Part shown: positions 44,301 through 56,066 of the stretch, piece by piece | How positions within the stretch are numbered: the first letter of the stretch is position 1 | How the letters are laid out: the number at the start of each line of letters is the position of its first letter | DNA from: Bursaphelenchus xylophilus | Taxonomy: Eukaryota; Nematoda; Chromadorea; Rhabditida; Aphelenchoididae | DNA: 64,000 nt | Direction of reading: 5' to 3' | Assembly (NCBI GenBank): GCA_904066235.2 | Contig: CAJFCV020000002.1 | Span: forward strand, 10,788,001-10,852,000 | The notes under the pieces: model-generated | Databases searched by the model: none | What the model saw: the letters and a program-made list of their open reading frames with translations, nothing else | What the model was told of the DNA's origin: nothing | Made by a program: the position numbers and the translations under genes

Positions 44301-47300
44301 TGCAGTTCGCAAAAATCATCCCGGCGACCTTACGAACGGACAAGCACAAAATTTTATGCACTATGTAAGAAATATGTATATCCCTCTGTCGGGAAAATAA
44401 TGCGGATTTCTCGCAGCAGTGCCTCTCCTCGTTGCAGTCGCGCATAAAACCTTCAGTCGCTGTTAGCCGTTGCAAAACGAGGATGGGCGATTACAAGCCG
44501 CGACAAATCCACATTATTTTTCCGACAGACTAATATACATATTAGGATAAATTGTCAGCACAACGTACCTGACTTTCGAGATGTAACTCCTCCCGTTGCG
44601 ACTCAAATCCGTTGGATCCGTCGAAATCAAATAATTCGCCGTCGCGCTCTTTTTTCGCCTCCGTGCTGCCAATAAAAATACATTTCGATTGTTTCCACTG
44701 TTGTCATCCCGTTCTAGATGTAAGTAGTAGATCGGGAACATTCCTTTGTCCATTCCTTTCTTGTCTCGAGTGATCCGACATTTCATTGTGATGTTCTTCT
44801 TGGCCGGCTCTGGAAATGATATATTTGTTGAGAAAGCAGGGCGTAAACTGTCACAAACGAGTAAAATTTGGTTTTTAAAACCGTGTTTGCGGCCTAGTTA
44901 TACGCCAAAGGCTAGAAGGTAATCTAAGAAAAATTTCGATGATCTTCAGGGCTTTCGTTCCGGGACCCAAGTATAAGGTAAATTTTGTTTTTTTCACAGT
45001 CCACTTTGACGAAAAAGATTGGTTGTTTTCCAATATGTCTTATACAGTGGCAAAAAAAGTATCATTTTGAATCCGGGAAGTATAAAAAATGTAGCAAAAT
45101 GCCTCCCTTTCTAACTGAAAAAACCTCGGTTTTGAAGAGCTCGCCCTTCCCCTCGCAAAAATAGCGGGCGTGCTTTTGAAATCGGAGTCTCTTCATTTGG
45201 AGATGGAGGTGTGTTGCTGTGTTTTTGATACATCCCGGAGGCAGAATGGTATGTTTTTTGCTATGGATCAGGTCCGACACTGCAGAAAAGATTTTCTCAG
45301 CCTGTCGGGAAAATAATGGGCACAATTTCGCTGCGCCTACCGCGTCGATGAAGTGAAAAGCAATTTGATTTGCCACGATAAAATTAATTTTCGATAGGCT
45401 TTTTGACGCGACAGAGTGGCCATTATTTTCCTGGTAGACTGATAAATCATCATGCATTAGCACCTCTTTGATCTCCATAATTTTTGTGTTAGTTTCAAGG
45501 CCAGAATCGACTTTGCAAAGTGCAGGTTAACCCTAGAAAAAGAGCCTACCCCAGAACGCACATTTTTTCTTTTTTATCAGTCTGTCCTGAAAATAATGCG
45601 GATTTGTCGCAGCAAACAGCCGTCGCAGAAGCGGACCAAGTCCCAGCCGCGGCTAGCTCCCGAAAAGCGATTTTCCGGACGATTTAAAACCAAATCCACA
45701 TTATTTTTCCGACAGACTGGTATAGTATAAATCACCTTTTTTGAACCCTTACCCATGACAAATTTATCCAAGTTATTGACAATATCCCCCACATCCAATT
45801 TCACCGAGGTATCTTCCAAGACGTTCGTCTCCAAGTTATCATCCTCCTCCCACGGGCGCACCGTCTCCGAGCCGTCGTTTTCGCCCTCGGAGATGGCGTC
45901 ATTCGACGCCGAGATGTCCAGCCGATCCACGTCGATCACCGGCTTCACCGGATCACTGGCCACCGACGTCGAGGAGCTCGTCTTGGTGGTGGTGGATTCC
46001 ATGGACAGGCTGAAAGTGAGAGTAAAATACGTTACGATAAATGCGGTACTATAAATAAAATCAAAAATGATCTTTTCCGAAGAGCGTGTACTCAAAGTGA
46101 GGAGAGCGGTTCGAGAAAAAAAGCCGTTTGGCCAAATTACAGGATATTACAAAAAAAGTGAAGGAAAGTGGAAGGCTATAACTTCCGGCGGAGCCGGCGC
46201 AGAGACTTCGTATTTGAATTATGTATTTTTAAAAGACATTAGTGTTTGTCTACGAAATAACAAGCTTTTAAAGTGCAAACTGAGGTAGCTACGACCTTCT
46301 GAAGTAGAGGCATCTCTACCCAGAAAACAAGGTTTTTTCAGTTGAAGATGATCGAGAAATTTCGGATTTTTTCGGTTGAAAATCACCAGGAAATGTCGGA
46401 TTTTTTGGGGGGTTTCAATATGGCCATATATGGGTCGATATACCCATATATGGGTGATGTTGAAAAAGAGGAGGAAAGTGCCAACATTTGCAATTTTTTC
46501 GACTTTTTCTTAAAGACTATATCAACAAACCCCCAAAAACATGTCTTTTAAAAATACATATTTCAAATACGAAGTCTCTGCGCCGCCTCCGCCGGAAGTT
46601 ATAGCCTTCCACTTTCCTTCACGTTTTTTGTAAGACCCTGTATTACAGGGTGGCAAATAAAAAGTGTAATTTTTTTGATGGGTCCTGCAGCGAAAACTTG
46701 AGGTGTAGCAAAATATTGTCTATACCATTAAATTCTACGTGTTTTTCTGTCCTAGACTTTTCGATTTCATGCCCATATCGGTTGATAATCATCTCTGTTT
46801 TGAGTGTCAAACATAGGGACCCTATTTTAAACCTTTCCGAATGTAAAAGAAAAAAATGTCCTTGCACTTTATGAAAATACATATATACATAGCACTACAT
46901 ATTATTCACACCTTTGATTGTATAAAAACCCAAAAAAAACTGATTTTCTCACCTCTGCCTCTGACTATGCGGTGGCGTCAGCCCTTTGACCGTGATAATC
47001 TTGGGGCCGGTTGATATGCTCGAAATGGATTTACTGGACGGAATCGGCGTGTGCGACGGTTTTTGGGCCGGAGCGTTCTCCAGAAACGAATAAAGCGAGC
47101 CGGAGTTCAGCGTCGATGGCAGCGGATCGTCGTATTCGCTGGAATCGGCGCGTTCAACCTTCGACGCGACTATGCCATTCTGTTGCATACGACGTTGCCG
47201 TTGACGCTCTTCGAGGAGGTGGCGCTAAAAATGAGAAGTCAGAAAAGAAATGCAAGAACGTAAGAAAGAGTGTGAGAAAAAGGAGATTAAACTTTTTAGT

Positions 47301-50269
47301 TTTGAAATGTAAAATACGAGAAATTAATTTTTGTATTCTAACATTGTTTTTACCAAAAAGCCGCCGTAAAAATGCAATGTAGAGAGTCCAATTTTTTCCC
47401 TCACAAAACTGGCAAAGATACGGCTAAAAGGCTTTTTTATCTCTGGTCGCTTTCTGCGTTTGGGTACTTTACCGGTCGTAAAAATCCTACAATATCTAGG
47501 CTGTTCACGGAAAGCGCAAGCTAAAACTTTCAGGAATCGATACTAATGCAGCCAGTAAACGAAATACATGCAAGATTTCAGTGCAGTAGCTAGAAAAATA
47601 AATTTTCATTTGGAAACGGAAGCATCAACCTGCAAACTTTTTATGAACCAATTCTTTACAAGACAAATAATCATGAAGCAAAAAAAAAATAGTGGCACCA
47701 AAAGTTCTTTTTCAGTCAAGCAAATCAAAAAACAACAAAAAAACATTTTTTTGCAGATTTTGAAATGAAAAAAAAATGAAAATTCCGCATTGAACTGGAA
47801 GTTGGTGACAAATCTTTCCCTAATGTGTCAAGTTTCTTCCTCTCGGAAAAAAATTTTTTTTAATTTTTTTGTAATACGCTGGTGAGTTAGCATTAGCAAC
47901 AGTAAAAAATCAACCCGACAAGATTTTTAATGCCCGTAAAAAATTTAGCCTAATTCTGCACAGTACCACAAATCATCAAAAACAAACAAAAAAATTTTGC
48001 ACCGTGCGGCCAAAAACCAACTTTTTTTGGTTTTTTCGCACAGTGCAAATAGCTCAAAACACATTTTTTTCTAAAAATCTTATTGACCTTCCAAACCAAA
48101 GTCCGAAAACATTAAATGCGTTTGAAAATGTCGCAATTTGAACCATATATTACAGCAATTGTCATGACTACCCAGCACGGTGCATACAATTACATTTCTC
48201 CCCCAAAAAATGTAGATAATATCAATGCATTTGAGGCAGTTTCGCGAGAAAATTGCTTTGTCCGTCTTATGTAATCCCACATAATACCCTACGTGGATGA
48301 CGGGCTGGGTAAACAATTATGACATACGAAGTTTTTGGAAATGAAAAAAGTGTAGAGAAAAGTGTATTGCACTGTGCAAAAAATAGAAAAATTATTAAAA
48401 AAAATTTTTTTTCTTTATTACAGTACTAGCATTTTCATAAAGTGCGTAGACTTTTGTTTGGGCTTTTTTTTGCACCGCACAGTGCAAGTTTTCTGTTCCT
48501 CGCGCAACGCCATCTTTTTCGAAATATTTATTATTTTGCACTGTGCAATTCCTGAAAATCGCAACGATTCCATCGAGAAAAGCTTGCGTCGCTGCGATAT
48601 TGCGCTTGCACGGTGCAAAAGGTCAAATGCACGCGGCAAAAAAGAGCTTTTTGTGTACGGTGCGGCCTACGACAAAAAATCCACGCACTTTGTGGAACTA
48701 CTAGTACAGTGGGGGACCTGATCCAGTGGCAAAAAACGTATCGTTTTGCATCCGGGAAGCATCAAAAATGTGGCAAAGTGCTTCCCTCTCTAACAGGGGA
48801 AGTACCCCAAGTGCGAGGCTCAGATTTTGATGAAACTTGGCACAAATTTAGAATGTTTTTTTCTAAGACATATGCGAGAATCCTAGCTCGCGCTTTGCAG
48901 AAACGACTGAGATTTTTGGATGGAAAGTTGGCGAAAATTTGACAATTTTTGCCGAACTTCGGCACAAAAAGTTTCCTGCCTATTTCTTCCATAGAGGGTA
49001 ATGTTTCCACAAAAAAATCAATTTTTTCCGCGCGAAACTAGCAAAGTTATGGCCAAAAAGTGATTTTCCCTCTGACCGCTCTCCACGTTTAGTGTGCTCT
49101 CTCGGCGGCAAAAATCGTTAAATATCTCGGTGGCGCCTGCAAAGCGCGAGCTAAAACTTTCAGGAATTGATACTTAGTTCATGACCGAGGTGTGTGCAAA
49201 ATTTAAAGAAAATCTGAGCGTCGCACGTCAAACTGAGATAAGCTAAAACAGTCCGGTGAATAGATTGACAATTTGCCAAAAAAAGACGCGAAAAAACGTT
49301 TTGTCGGCGAAGAAATGGGGAATTTTTGGGGCGAGAGAGTACGTTTTTGCGTGTCTTTTTTCTCTCTTTCTCTGCAAAATCAAGACGAAGTGTAAAAAAC
49401 CGATGGCGAAGAGTCGTTTCCGGTCACCGGACTCCTTAGTTTGACGTGCGTCGCACTTGGGGTACTTCCCTTGTCAGAGCGAAAGTTTTTGGCAATTGGT
49501 GCCTCCATATTTCGTAATTTTTTTTCCTTATGTCTTAGTCTGTCGGGAAAATATTGAGCACTCTGTCGCATCGAAAACCGCATCACCGCCGAGAAAATGA
49601 ATTGTGTCGCGGCAAAATCAAATTGCTTTTCACTTCAGCGACCCGATTGGCGCAGAGAAAATGTGCTCATTTTTTCAACATTACTGCAATACGTATTTAA
49701 AAAAAAAATCTATTTATTTTTTTTTCAATGTGACGCAAAAAAATTGGTAGAAGTTCCTTATTTTGGCCACAACTTATAACTTTGCGGAAACTGGTCGGAA
49801 TTAGCCCAAATTTAGCGTGCACGCTCAATTCATCGTTGTCAATGCCCGGATAGTGGATTTAGTTAGCGAGGTACCTTCTTTTTTACGCACCACCTTACTC
49901 TTCAAAAACGGCTGCAGCCTGTGATTTTACACTTTATACGATGAAACATGTCCGGAACTAAACTTATTGCCTCCGTATAGAACTAAAATGAGTCGTCACA
50001 GCCTTCGTAGGTACCCTTTAAACTATGGAGCTATTACAGTAATTCAGTGCCAGCTAGGTCGAAGCGTTTTTTTCCTAACTTTAGTGCCCAAGCTTGGGCG
50101 CAGTTCGCGGAGTACCCTTGTTGTGGCCAAAATAAGGAACTTTTTCCAAAACATTTAATAGCGCGCTTTGCAATGAATTACATAGTATGAAAGCAAAAAA
50201 GATAAGCAAAAGACAATTCAGTTTCCTTACCTGTCGTTGCAGATTGTGTGTTACCCAGTCGTTACTCAT
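38343..50269 (-). CDS. tub-1: Tubby-like protein TUB-1
   Basis: Eight exons in phase: 50231-50269, 46953-47224, 45753-46009, 44569-44809, 43048-43156, 42883-42981, 39695-39866 and 38343-38476, encoding 440 residues. Tubby proteins bind phosphoinositides and carry membrane proteins into cilia. In worms the protein acts in ciliated neurons and in fat regulation. The N-terminus [20 protein letters not shown] is helical. A disordered acidic middle follows, then the tubby domain: [102 protein letters not shown] and the diagnostic end [21 protein letters not shown] two bases before the ATG may be a spliced-leader acceptor. Introns up to 3 kb are filled with foldback elements. Confidence 0.96.
38850..39571. 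mobile_element. ACGTCAAAC foldback element in the last tub-1 intron
   Basis: Ends ACGTCAAAC and GTTTGACGT are complements. Inner arms at 38914-39025 and 39237-39352 (AAAGGTCCGCT, GGTTTTCGATGGCGCTGAT, GCTTAAGCA) are inverted. The 39380-39570 part matches 49250-49449. Confidence 0.7.
39895..40040. repeat. GCACNGTGC copies in tub-1 intron
   Basis: Three or four dyad copies (one mutated) just inside the intron, followed by two AAAATACG plus CCACCACGAAAAC pairs at 40066-40340. Confidence 0.65.
40417..42801. mobile_element. 2.4-kb foldback element with 750-bp arms
   Basis: The left arm (40417-41200) and right arm (42040-42801) are near-perfect inverted copies. GCCCGCAAATTT and GCCCGCAAATCTAAAAAAGC motifs recur within each arm about every 100-180 bp. 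The centre (41240-42030) contains an open frame at 41597-41929 that resembles no transposase I know. It lies in tub-1 intron 6. Confidence 0.8.
43372..44150. repeat. Inverted array of the GTGTGACATNTTATACGATG repeat
   Basis: Units of about 65 bp (AGGTGTGACAT, ATACGATGAAAA, TTTTTCAA) run in one direction up to about 43975 and in the other from there to 44110. The array lies within a larger foldback at 43687-44342, whose ends are GTCCGTTCGTAAAGTCGCC and its complement. Confidence 0.7.
46120..46635. mobile_element. Foldback element in tub-1 intron 2
   Basis: Arms at about 46133-46245 and 46527-46632 (CTATAACTTCCGGCGGAG and its complement) are inverted. A small palindrome of CCATATATGGG repeats lies inside at 46425-46455. 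Confidence 0.7.
48000..48625. repeat. Scattered GCACNGTGC dyads in tub-1 intron 1
   Basis: About nine copies including the G-centre and A-centre forms, among other repeat fragments. Confidence 0.65.
48794..49475. mobile_element. GGGGAAGTAC-type MITE with nested ACGTCAAAC element
   Basis: Ends CAGGGGAAGTACCCCAAGTG and CACTTGGGGTACTTCCCTTG are inverted. An internal piece at 49226-49449 matches 39380-39571, with ends CGTCAAACTGAG and TAGTTTGACG. The outer element is therefore older than the nested piece. Confidence 0.75.
49751..50142. mobile_element. 392-bp MITE, AAGTTCCTTATTTTGGCC family, copy 2
   Basis: Inverted copy of 25986-26375 with the same terminal repeats. It is in tub-1 intron 1, 90 bp from exon 1. 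Confidence 0.85.
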
Positions 50270-52100
50270 TGCTGAAACGAAAAAGTTGTAGTTGTAAAAT
50301 GCTATGCAACTCGAAAAAAACAAGTTTAAAATTTCGAATAAAAGATCAAATAAAAAAATAGATAAAAAAACATAAAAAAGATTAACGGGTAAAATACGGG
50401 CCCACCACGGTGAATTTCCAGACATTAAAAATCAAAAAAATTGTTTAGAAAATGCCGAAAATTAGCCAGAAATCGCTGAAAAAAGGCTAAAATATCTAAT
50501 AAAGGGGTTTATAAATAAAATAAGTTGTTCGGTGCAACTTAATTCTCGTTGAAAAGGCTCTAAAATTAAATTTAAAGCTTTCAAAATAAAAAAAGAATAA
50601 AAAAAATGAAAAAAACGGCCAAAAAATCACAAAAAATCCCAAAAAATGTTTTATTTTATTAATAAGAGCCTTAAAATCGAAAAATCATCCCTGAACTATC
50701 TTCGTTACTTCATAAAAAAAGTCTAAATTTAATTTACAATACTCACAAAAAAAGATGAGTATTCAAAACAATCCAAAAACTCTTCAAAAATCTCAAAATT
50801 TCCCCCAAAAACCTTTCAATTTGCGGCTAAATAGGCTTATAAACACAAAACTCAATCCGCTCGTACTCCGTGACTCTTCGCAAAGCCCTAAAATCCAATT
50901 TACAGCCATCTAACACCCAAAACAAAACAAAAAATATCAAAATTCCCCCGCAAAACAGTTCATTTTCGCTTCGCGAACTGTCTGGAAGCGCGGCCCCAAA
51001 ATAGGCGGCTGATTATCGGAGATCCCAGCCGTTTGGGTAATTCCATGCCGTCAGGGAGGGCCGAAGACGCCGATAGTTACCGTGGTAATCGGGGGCGCCG
51101 AAAAGACCGGCCGCAATGGAGAGGGCGCGAAAAAGCGGAGGGAAAAATGCTCGGTTGCCCGGGGCGACGAGAATTGCTTTTCAACCCGCCGCGTTTTTAA
51201 TGAATTTATTAATGACTATGATATTGGGCTGATGCAAACGGATTATGGGCTGGAGAATGTCGAAAATTGTCGATTTAACAAGGAAGAAATGAAACAATAT
51301 TAGTTTGTCGGGAAAATAATGAGCATTCTGTCGCAGCGAAGAACGTTTTTATCGCGGAAAAATCAAGTTGATTTTCACTTCACTGATGCGATTGGCGCAG
51401 AAACATGGTGTTCATTATTTTCCCGACAGACTAAAGATAATACAGGGGCAGTGCTCAAGGTGCGACGCTGGGATTTTGAAGAAAATTTGCACAAATTTTG
51501 CCAAATATTTATTGACAATTGTAAGACGCAGGTGAGACTCCGGCGTCGCGTTCTACCCTACAAATCCACATTACTTTCCCGACAGGCTTACACTACGATT
51601 TTTCAAAAGTTAGTAGACTTTTCGTCGCAGCTCTGCTCTGCATTTCAACAGTGGAAATATCGTTACACGGTGCTAAATGGTTCGAAATGGCGTACCATGC
51701 AAAAACCGCAAAATGCACCGTGCAGCGCAACAAAAAGTGCGCCTAGGCGAGAAGTTTTGCTGCGAAAGATCGGCATTATTTTTCCGACAGACTGTAGCAC
51801 AGAAAGGTTCAGACAATTTTCTTCTGAGACAACTGATAGCTCGTGTTTTGCTATGAGGACCAAGATTTTTTAAAAGCGGGCTACTTTTTTGCACATTTTG
51901 ACATGAAAAGTTTCACTCCTTTTTCTACCGTAGTAGGTAACGCTTCCACAAAAAATCAGTTTTTTCCGCATAAAATTGTGAAAGATATGGCTAAAAAGCG
52001 GTTTCTCTCGCTCTCTGCATTTTCACGTACGCTCTCAGCGACGAAGATTTTTAAACATCCCGGCGGCAGTTGCAATGTGTGAGCTAAAATTTTTAGGAAT
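50270..52100. other. tub-1 upstream region, no gene
   Basis: AT-rich DNA to 50960, then a short GC-rich stretch (50960-51180) that may be a promoter or untranscribed unique DNA. Short foldback MITEs follow at 51302-51433 and 51571-51795, and a diverged GGGGAAGTAC-type fragment at 51440-52100. Frames at 51082-51303 and 51319-51873 run through these repeats and are not supported. Confidence 0.5.
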
Positions 52101-52375
52101 TGATATCAGTCTGTCGGAAAAATAACGGCGAATCGTCGCAGCAAAATGTCTCGCCTCGCCGCTATCGCGCACCAAATCCCAAGCCGCAGCTTGCAGTCGC
52201 AAAGCGATGATGAGCGATTCCGATGCGCAACGAGATCCGCCGTTATTTCCCCGACAGACTGATAATGGCGGTTCGTGGCGCCTCGAAATCGCCCATCATC
52301 GCTTTGCGACGGCTGCCGAAGCTGGACATTTGGTGCGCAATGGCGGTGAGGCGAGGCGTTTTGATGGGTTGAACC

Positions 52376-52915
52376 TGAACTCTACCCCTTTTCTGAACTT
52401 TACCCCTTTTTCAACTCTACCCCTTTTCGAACTTTACCCCTTCAGAACTTTACCCCTTTTTCAACTCTACCCCTTGAATGAACTTTACCCCTTTTTGAAC
52501 ACTACCCCTCATTTTGAAAATTGAAAAAATTAGGTGTGACACCTTATACGATGAAAAAATTTTTCAAATTGAAAATATTTTTTCATCGTATAAGATGTCA
52601 CACCTGATTTTTCTCAATTTGAAAAAAAAATTTCATCGTATAAGATGTCACACCTGATTTTTCTCGATTTAAAAAAAATTTTCATCGTATAAGATGTCAT
52701 ACCTTATTATTTTCAATTTGAAAAAATTTTCATCGTATAAGATGTCACACCTTATTTTTTCAATTTTCAAAATGGGGTAGTGTTCAAAAATGGGTAGAGT
52801 TCAGATTTTTTGGCGAAAATCAAAAAAAGGGGTAGAGACTTTTTTGGGGTAGAGTTGAAAAAGGGGTAAAGTTCAGATTGGGGTAAAGTTCAGAAAAGGG
52901 GTAGAGTTCTGCCGC
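52376..52915. repeat. Palindromic compound array (CTACCCC and TCATCGTATAAGATGTCAC units)
   Basis: Tandem units TGAACTTTACCCCTTTTT (52376-52510) are mirrored by AAAAAGGGGTAAAGTTCA (52780-52910). Between them are five units of about 60 bp based on TCATCGTATAAGATGTCAC. The whole array sits inside a split short foldback MITE (52107-52260 and 52925-52965). Confidence 0.75.
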
Positions 52916-53689
52916 AACGGTTTTGATGCGACAATCCGCCGTTATTTTCCCGACAGACTGATATGTAACCGATTCCCGAAGTGTGTGCAATTTAATGGCA
53001 TTGAGGGAAAATCTGAGTGTCTCACTTTGAAAAATTCGCTTTTTAGTGTAAAATACAACACATATGTATATACGTGCTACATATGTACGTTCCAGACACT
53101 TGAACCTTTCTGTTATTCCATTAGAACCAGTAATTATATTCCTTTTGTCATAAACTATATTATGTGTTTATGTTTTCTGGAAATAATTTTTGGTCGTCAA
53201 CGAGTTTAGAAATTAATGAAAGAACTCGAATCCAGTTTACGTGCACATTTATTATATGTTCCCATATTCTCATAATCATAAGAGAACGAAAATGTAAAAA
53301 TAAACTTGTGAAATCGGAGAATATTGTATAATGAATCCGTAAACAAAGCAGAGTGAAATTCGTCATATCGGTCTGTCGGGAAAATAACGTTGGATTGTCG
53401 CAGAAAAATTGTCACTTTGTCGTAGTAGCGCATCAAATCTCTGATAGCCGTCGCAACGCGCTGATAGGCGATTCTAAGGCGCGAAAAATCCGCATTATTT
53501 TCCCGACAGACTTAAAAAATCTCATGTTGAACCAGGCTGTCGGGAAAATAATGAGCGCAATGTTGCTGCGCGTCGCTGAAATAAAAAAAATGTTTTTGAT
53601 TTTGCAGCGACACAGTTAAAACGGCGATACGATTTTCGCTGCGACAGAATGGCCATTATTTTCCCGACAGGATGACAAAAGTTCTTTAT

Positions 53690-54595
53690 TTTGCACGATG
53701 CAGTTCCAAACATGGAATGCACAGTGCAATCCGCAAAGTTTTTATTTTCTGCACGGTGCAAACCAAAAAGTTCTCTTTTGAATTTTTCCCCCCTTTTCGT
53801 TTATTTTGCTTCTTTGTCGCTGCTCCCATTTTCCTTTTTGTGCACCGTGCTGACTTGTCGCTTCTTTTTTTCGCACAGCGCAGACATTTCGCTCGTTTTT
53901 TCGCACAGTGCGGAGGGCTTGTCGCGTCTTTGTTTCGCACAGTGCAGGTCAGTTGTCGCTTCTGTTTTTGCACAGTGCGGGCTTTTCGCTTCCTTGTTTC
54001 GCACAGTGCAGGTCAGTTGTCGCTTCTGTTTTTGCACAGTGCGGGCTTTTCGCTTCCTTGTTTCGCACAGTGCAGAGTCCTGGTTTCTTCTTTCGCACGG
54101 TGCGGAGGACTTGTCGCTTCTTTTCTCGCACAGTGCAGACATTCTGTTTGTTTTTTCGCACAGTGCGGAGGGCTTGTCGCGTCTTTATTTCGCACAGTGC
54201 AGACATTCTGTTTGTTTTTTCGCACAGTGCGGAGGGCTTGTCGCTTCTGTTTTTGCACAGTGCGGAGGGCTTGTCGCGTCTTTATTTCGCACAGTGCAGA
54301 CATTTTGTTTGTTTTTTCGCACAGTGCGGAGGACTTGTCGCGTCTTTATTTCGCACAGTGCAGACATTCTGTTTGTTTTTTCGCACAGTGCGGAGGGCTT
54401 GTCGCTTCTGTTTTTGCACAGTGCGGAGGGCTTGTCGCGTCTTTATTTCGCACAGTGCAGACATTTTGTTTGTTTTTTCGCACAGTGCGGAGGACTTGTC
54501 GCTTCTTTTCTCGCACAGTGCGCACAAAGTCGCCTCTTTTTTTCGCACAGTGCAATTTTCTTCATTTTTTTCGCACCGTGCAAAAACTTTTTTTA
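53690..54595. repeat. Dense GCACNGTGC tandem array
   Basis: About 33 dyads at roughly 25-40 bp spacing, arranged as higher-order repeats with spacers such as GGAGGGCTTGTCGC and GACATTCTGTTTG. The period gives open frames on both strands, up to 334 codons, that carry no other coding sign. Confidence 0.9.
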
Positions 54596-54599
54596 AAAT

Positions 54600-55440
54600 T
54601 TTTATCAAATTACCTCAATATCCGACAAAATAAGTTCACACTTCAAATTAATAAGTTTTATTTAATGTTTTCATGACATTTCGAAGAACTTTTTCCACAA
54701 AGACAAAACGTTTTATGACACGATGAGAAAACGGAAAAACAATATTTTATAGACTGAGGGGGTTTAATTTCTTCTTTTTTTGTACGACTTTAAACGCGTT
54801 TTACAACCTATCCAGTGCTAATTCGAAAAAAAAATAAAAAAAAATTGAAAAATGGAGAAAAAATCAAAAAATTTCAAAAATAAAAAAATTCGAAAAATGT
54901 GAAAATAACTGTGAAAATGCATATATACACAGATAAGCGAGACAAATACTATTTCTGAAGCTAATTGTAAGTAGTTGTAAGTAGCAAAAAAATAGAAAAA
55001 ATCGAAAAACTTCAAAAAATCTCAAAATTGGAAAATCGTATTTTAGGTCGTATTTTAGCCAAAAATTCAAAGATCAATAATTGACAGGCCAATTTCGTCC
55101 CAAACATACGAGATTTAGCAAGAAAACCTATGAAAAACAATCGAAAAAACTCAAAAACACAAAAAATATTGCCGTCGCCGCAAAAAAGTACGCGAATTCG
55201 CGTCAAAAGTCCGAGGTTTTCGTAAAATGTAAGATGGTGAGAAATCCACAGCCACAGCTACGACCTAGTCTGCGCTTTTTTGGTAGTCAAACTCTACGAG
55301 GAATGGAATTATGCACAAAAAACGATAAACTAGCAGCACTGAAAGTCGGCGAGACTTTGCAGTTTTAATAAGTTTAGACCTAATTGGAGATGCCCGCAGG
55401 GCATGAAGGGGTCGGATTTGGAATTTCGGAAAGTTTGAAA
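54600..55440. other. AT-rich spacer, no gene
   Basis: A frame at 55081-55368 is lysine-rich because of A-rich DNA and is not supported. Confidence 0.5.
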
Positions 55441-55444
55441 TTTG

Positions 55445-55910
55445 TCGCACTGTGCAAAAATTCTTGATTTTTTTGCACTGTGCAAAAAAATTTTGCACTG
55501 CACAGTGCAATCGAATTTGGTCGATTGCACTGTGCGAAGAAACAATTTAGCACTGTGCGAAAATCAAAAAAATCTGCACTGTGCAAAAATTCTAAAAAAC
55601 TGCACGGTGCAAAAAAATTTAAAAAATCTGCACCGTGCAAAAATTTCAAAAATCCGCACCGTGCAAAAATTAAAAAAATCTGCACTGTGCAAAAATTCTA
55701 AAAATCTGCACCGTGCAAAAAATTTTAAAAATCTGCACCGTGCAAAAAATTTAAAAATCTGCACTGTGCAAAAATTCAAAAAAATCTGCACTGTGCAAAA
55801 ATCCTAAAAATCTGCACCGTGCAAAAAATTTAAAAATCTGCACGGTGCAAAAATTCTAAAAATCTGCACTGTGCAAAAAATTCAAAATTTCGCACCGTGC
55901 AAAAAAAACT
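55445..55910. repeat. GCACNGTGC array, about 28-bp period
   Basis: About 20 dyads, each followed by AAAAA and a short AT spacer. The units run TCTGCACNGTGCAAAAATT with A, C, G and T all seen at the centre. Confidence 0.9.
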
Positions 55911-56066
55911 CAAACCTCCCGACCCCAAAAAAATGACCTGCGGGGGTAACTGATTAGAGATTTGGATTCCCGTTCAGGTATATAGAACAAAGTAAAAAAA
56001 AAGACGAGACATATTTACTGTAAGGTTGTTATCAAAACGCTATAAACGATAATTAATTGGGTAGAG

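Noticed and set aside
54100..54560. Regularly spaced short repeats that resemble a CRISPR array
   Set aside because: The host is a nematode, the spacers are themselves repeated, and the repeat is a 9-bp dyad with a variable centre.
53672..54676. Open frames of 334, 301 and 241 codons on the plus strand and others on the minus strand
   Set aside because: They are created by the GCACNGTGC tandem array. All frames on both strands are open, the protein is a simple repeat, and no splice or start context supports them.
55445..55910. Possible structural RNA gene from the many short hairpins
   Set aside because: Each dyad could pair only four bases around one unpaired base, too short for a stable RNA stem. 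A DNA-binding site is more plausible.
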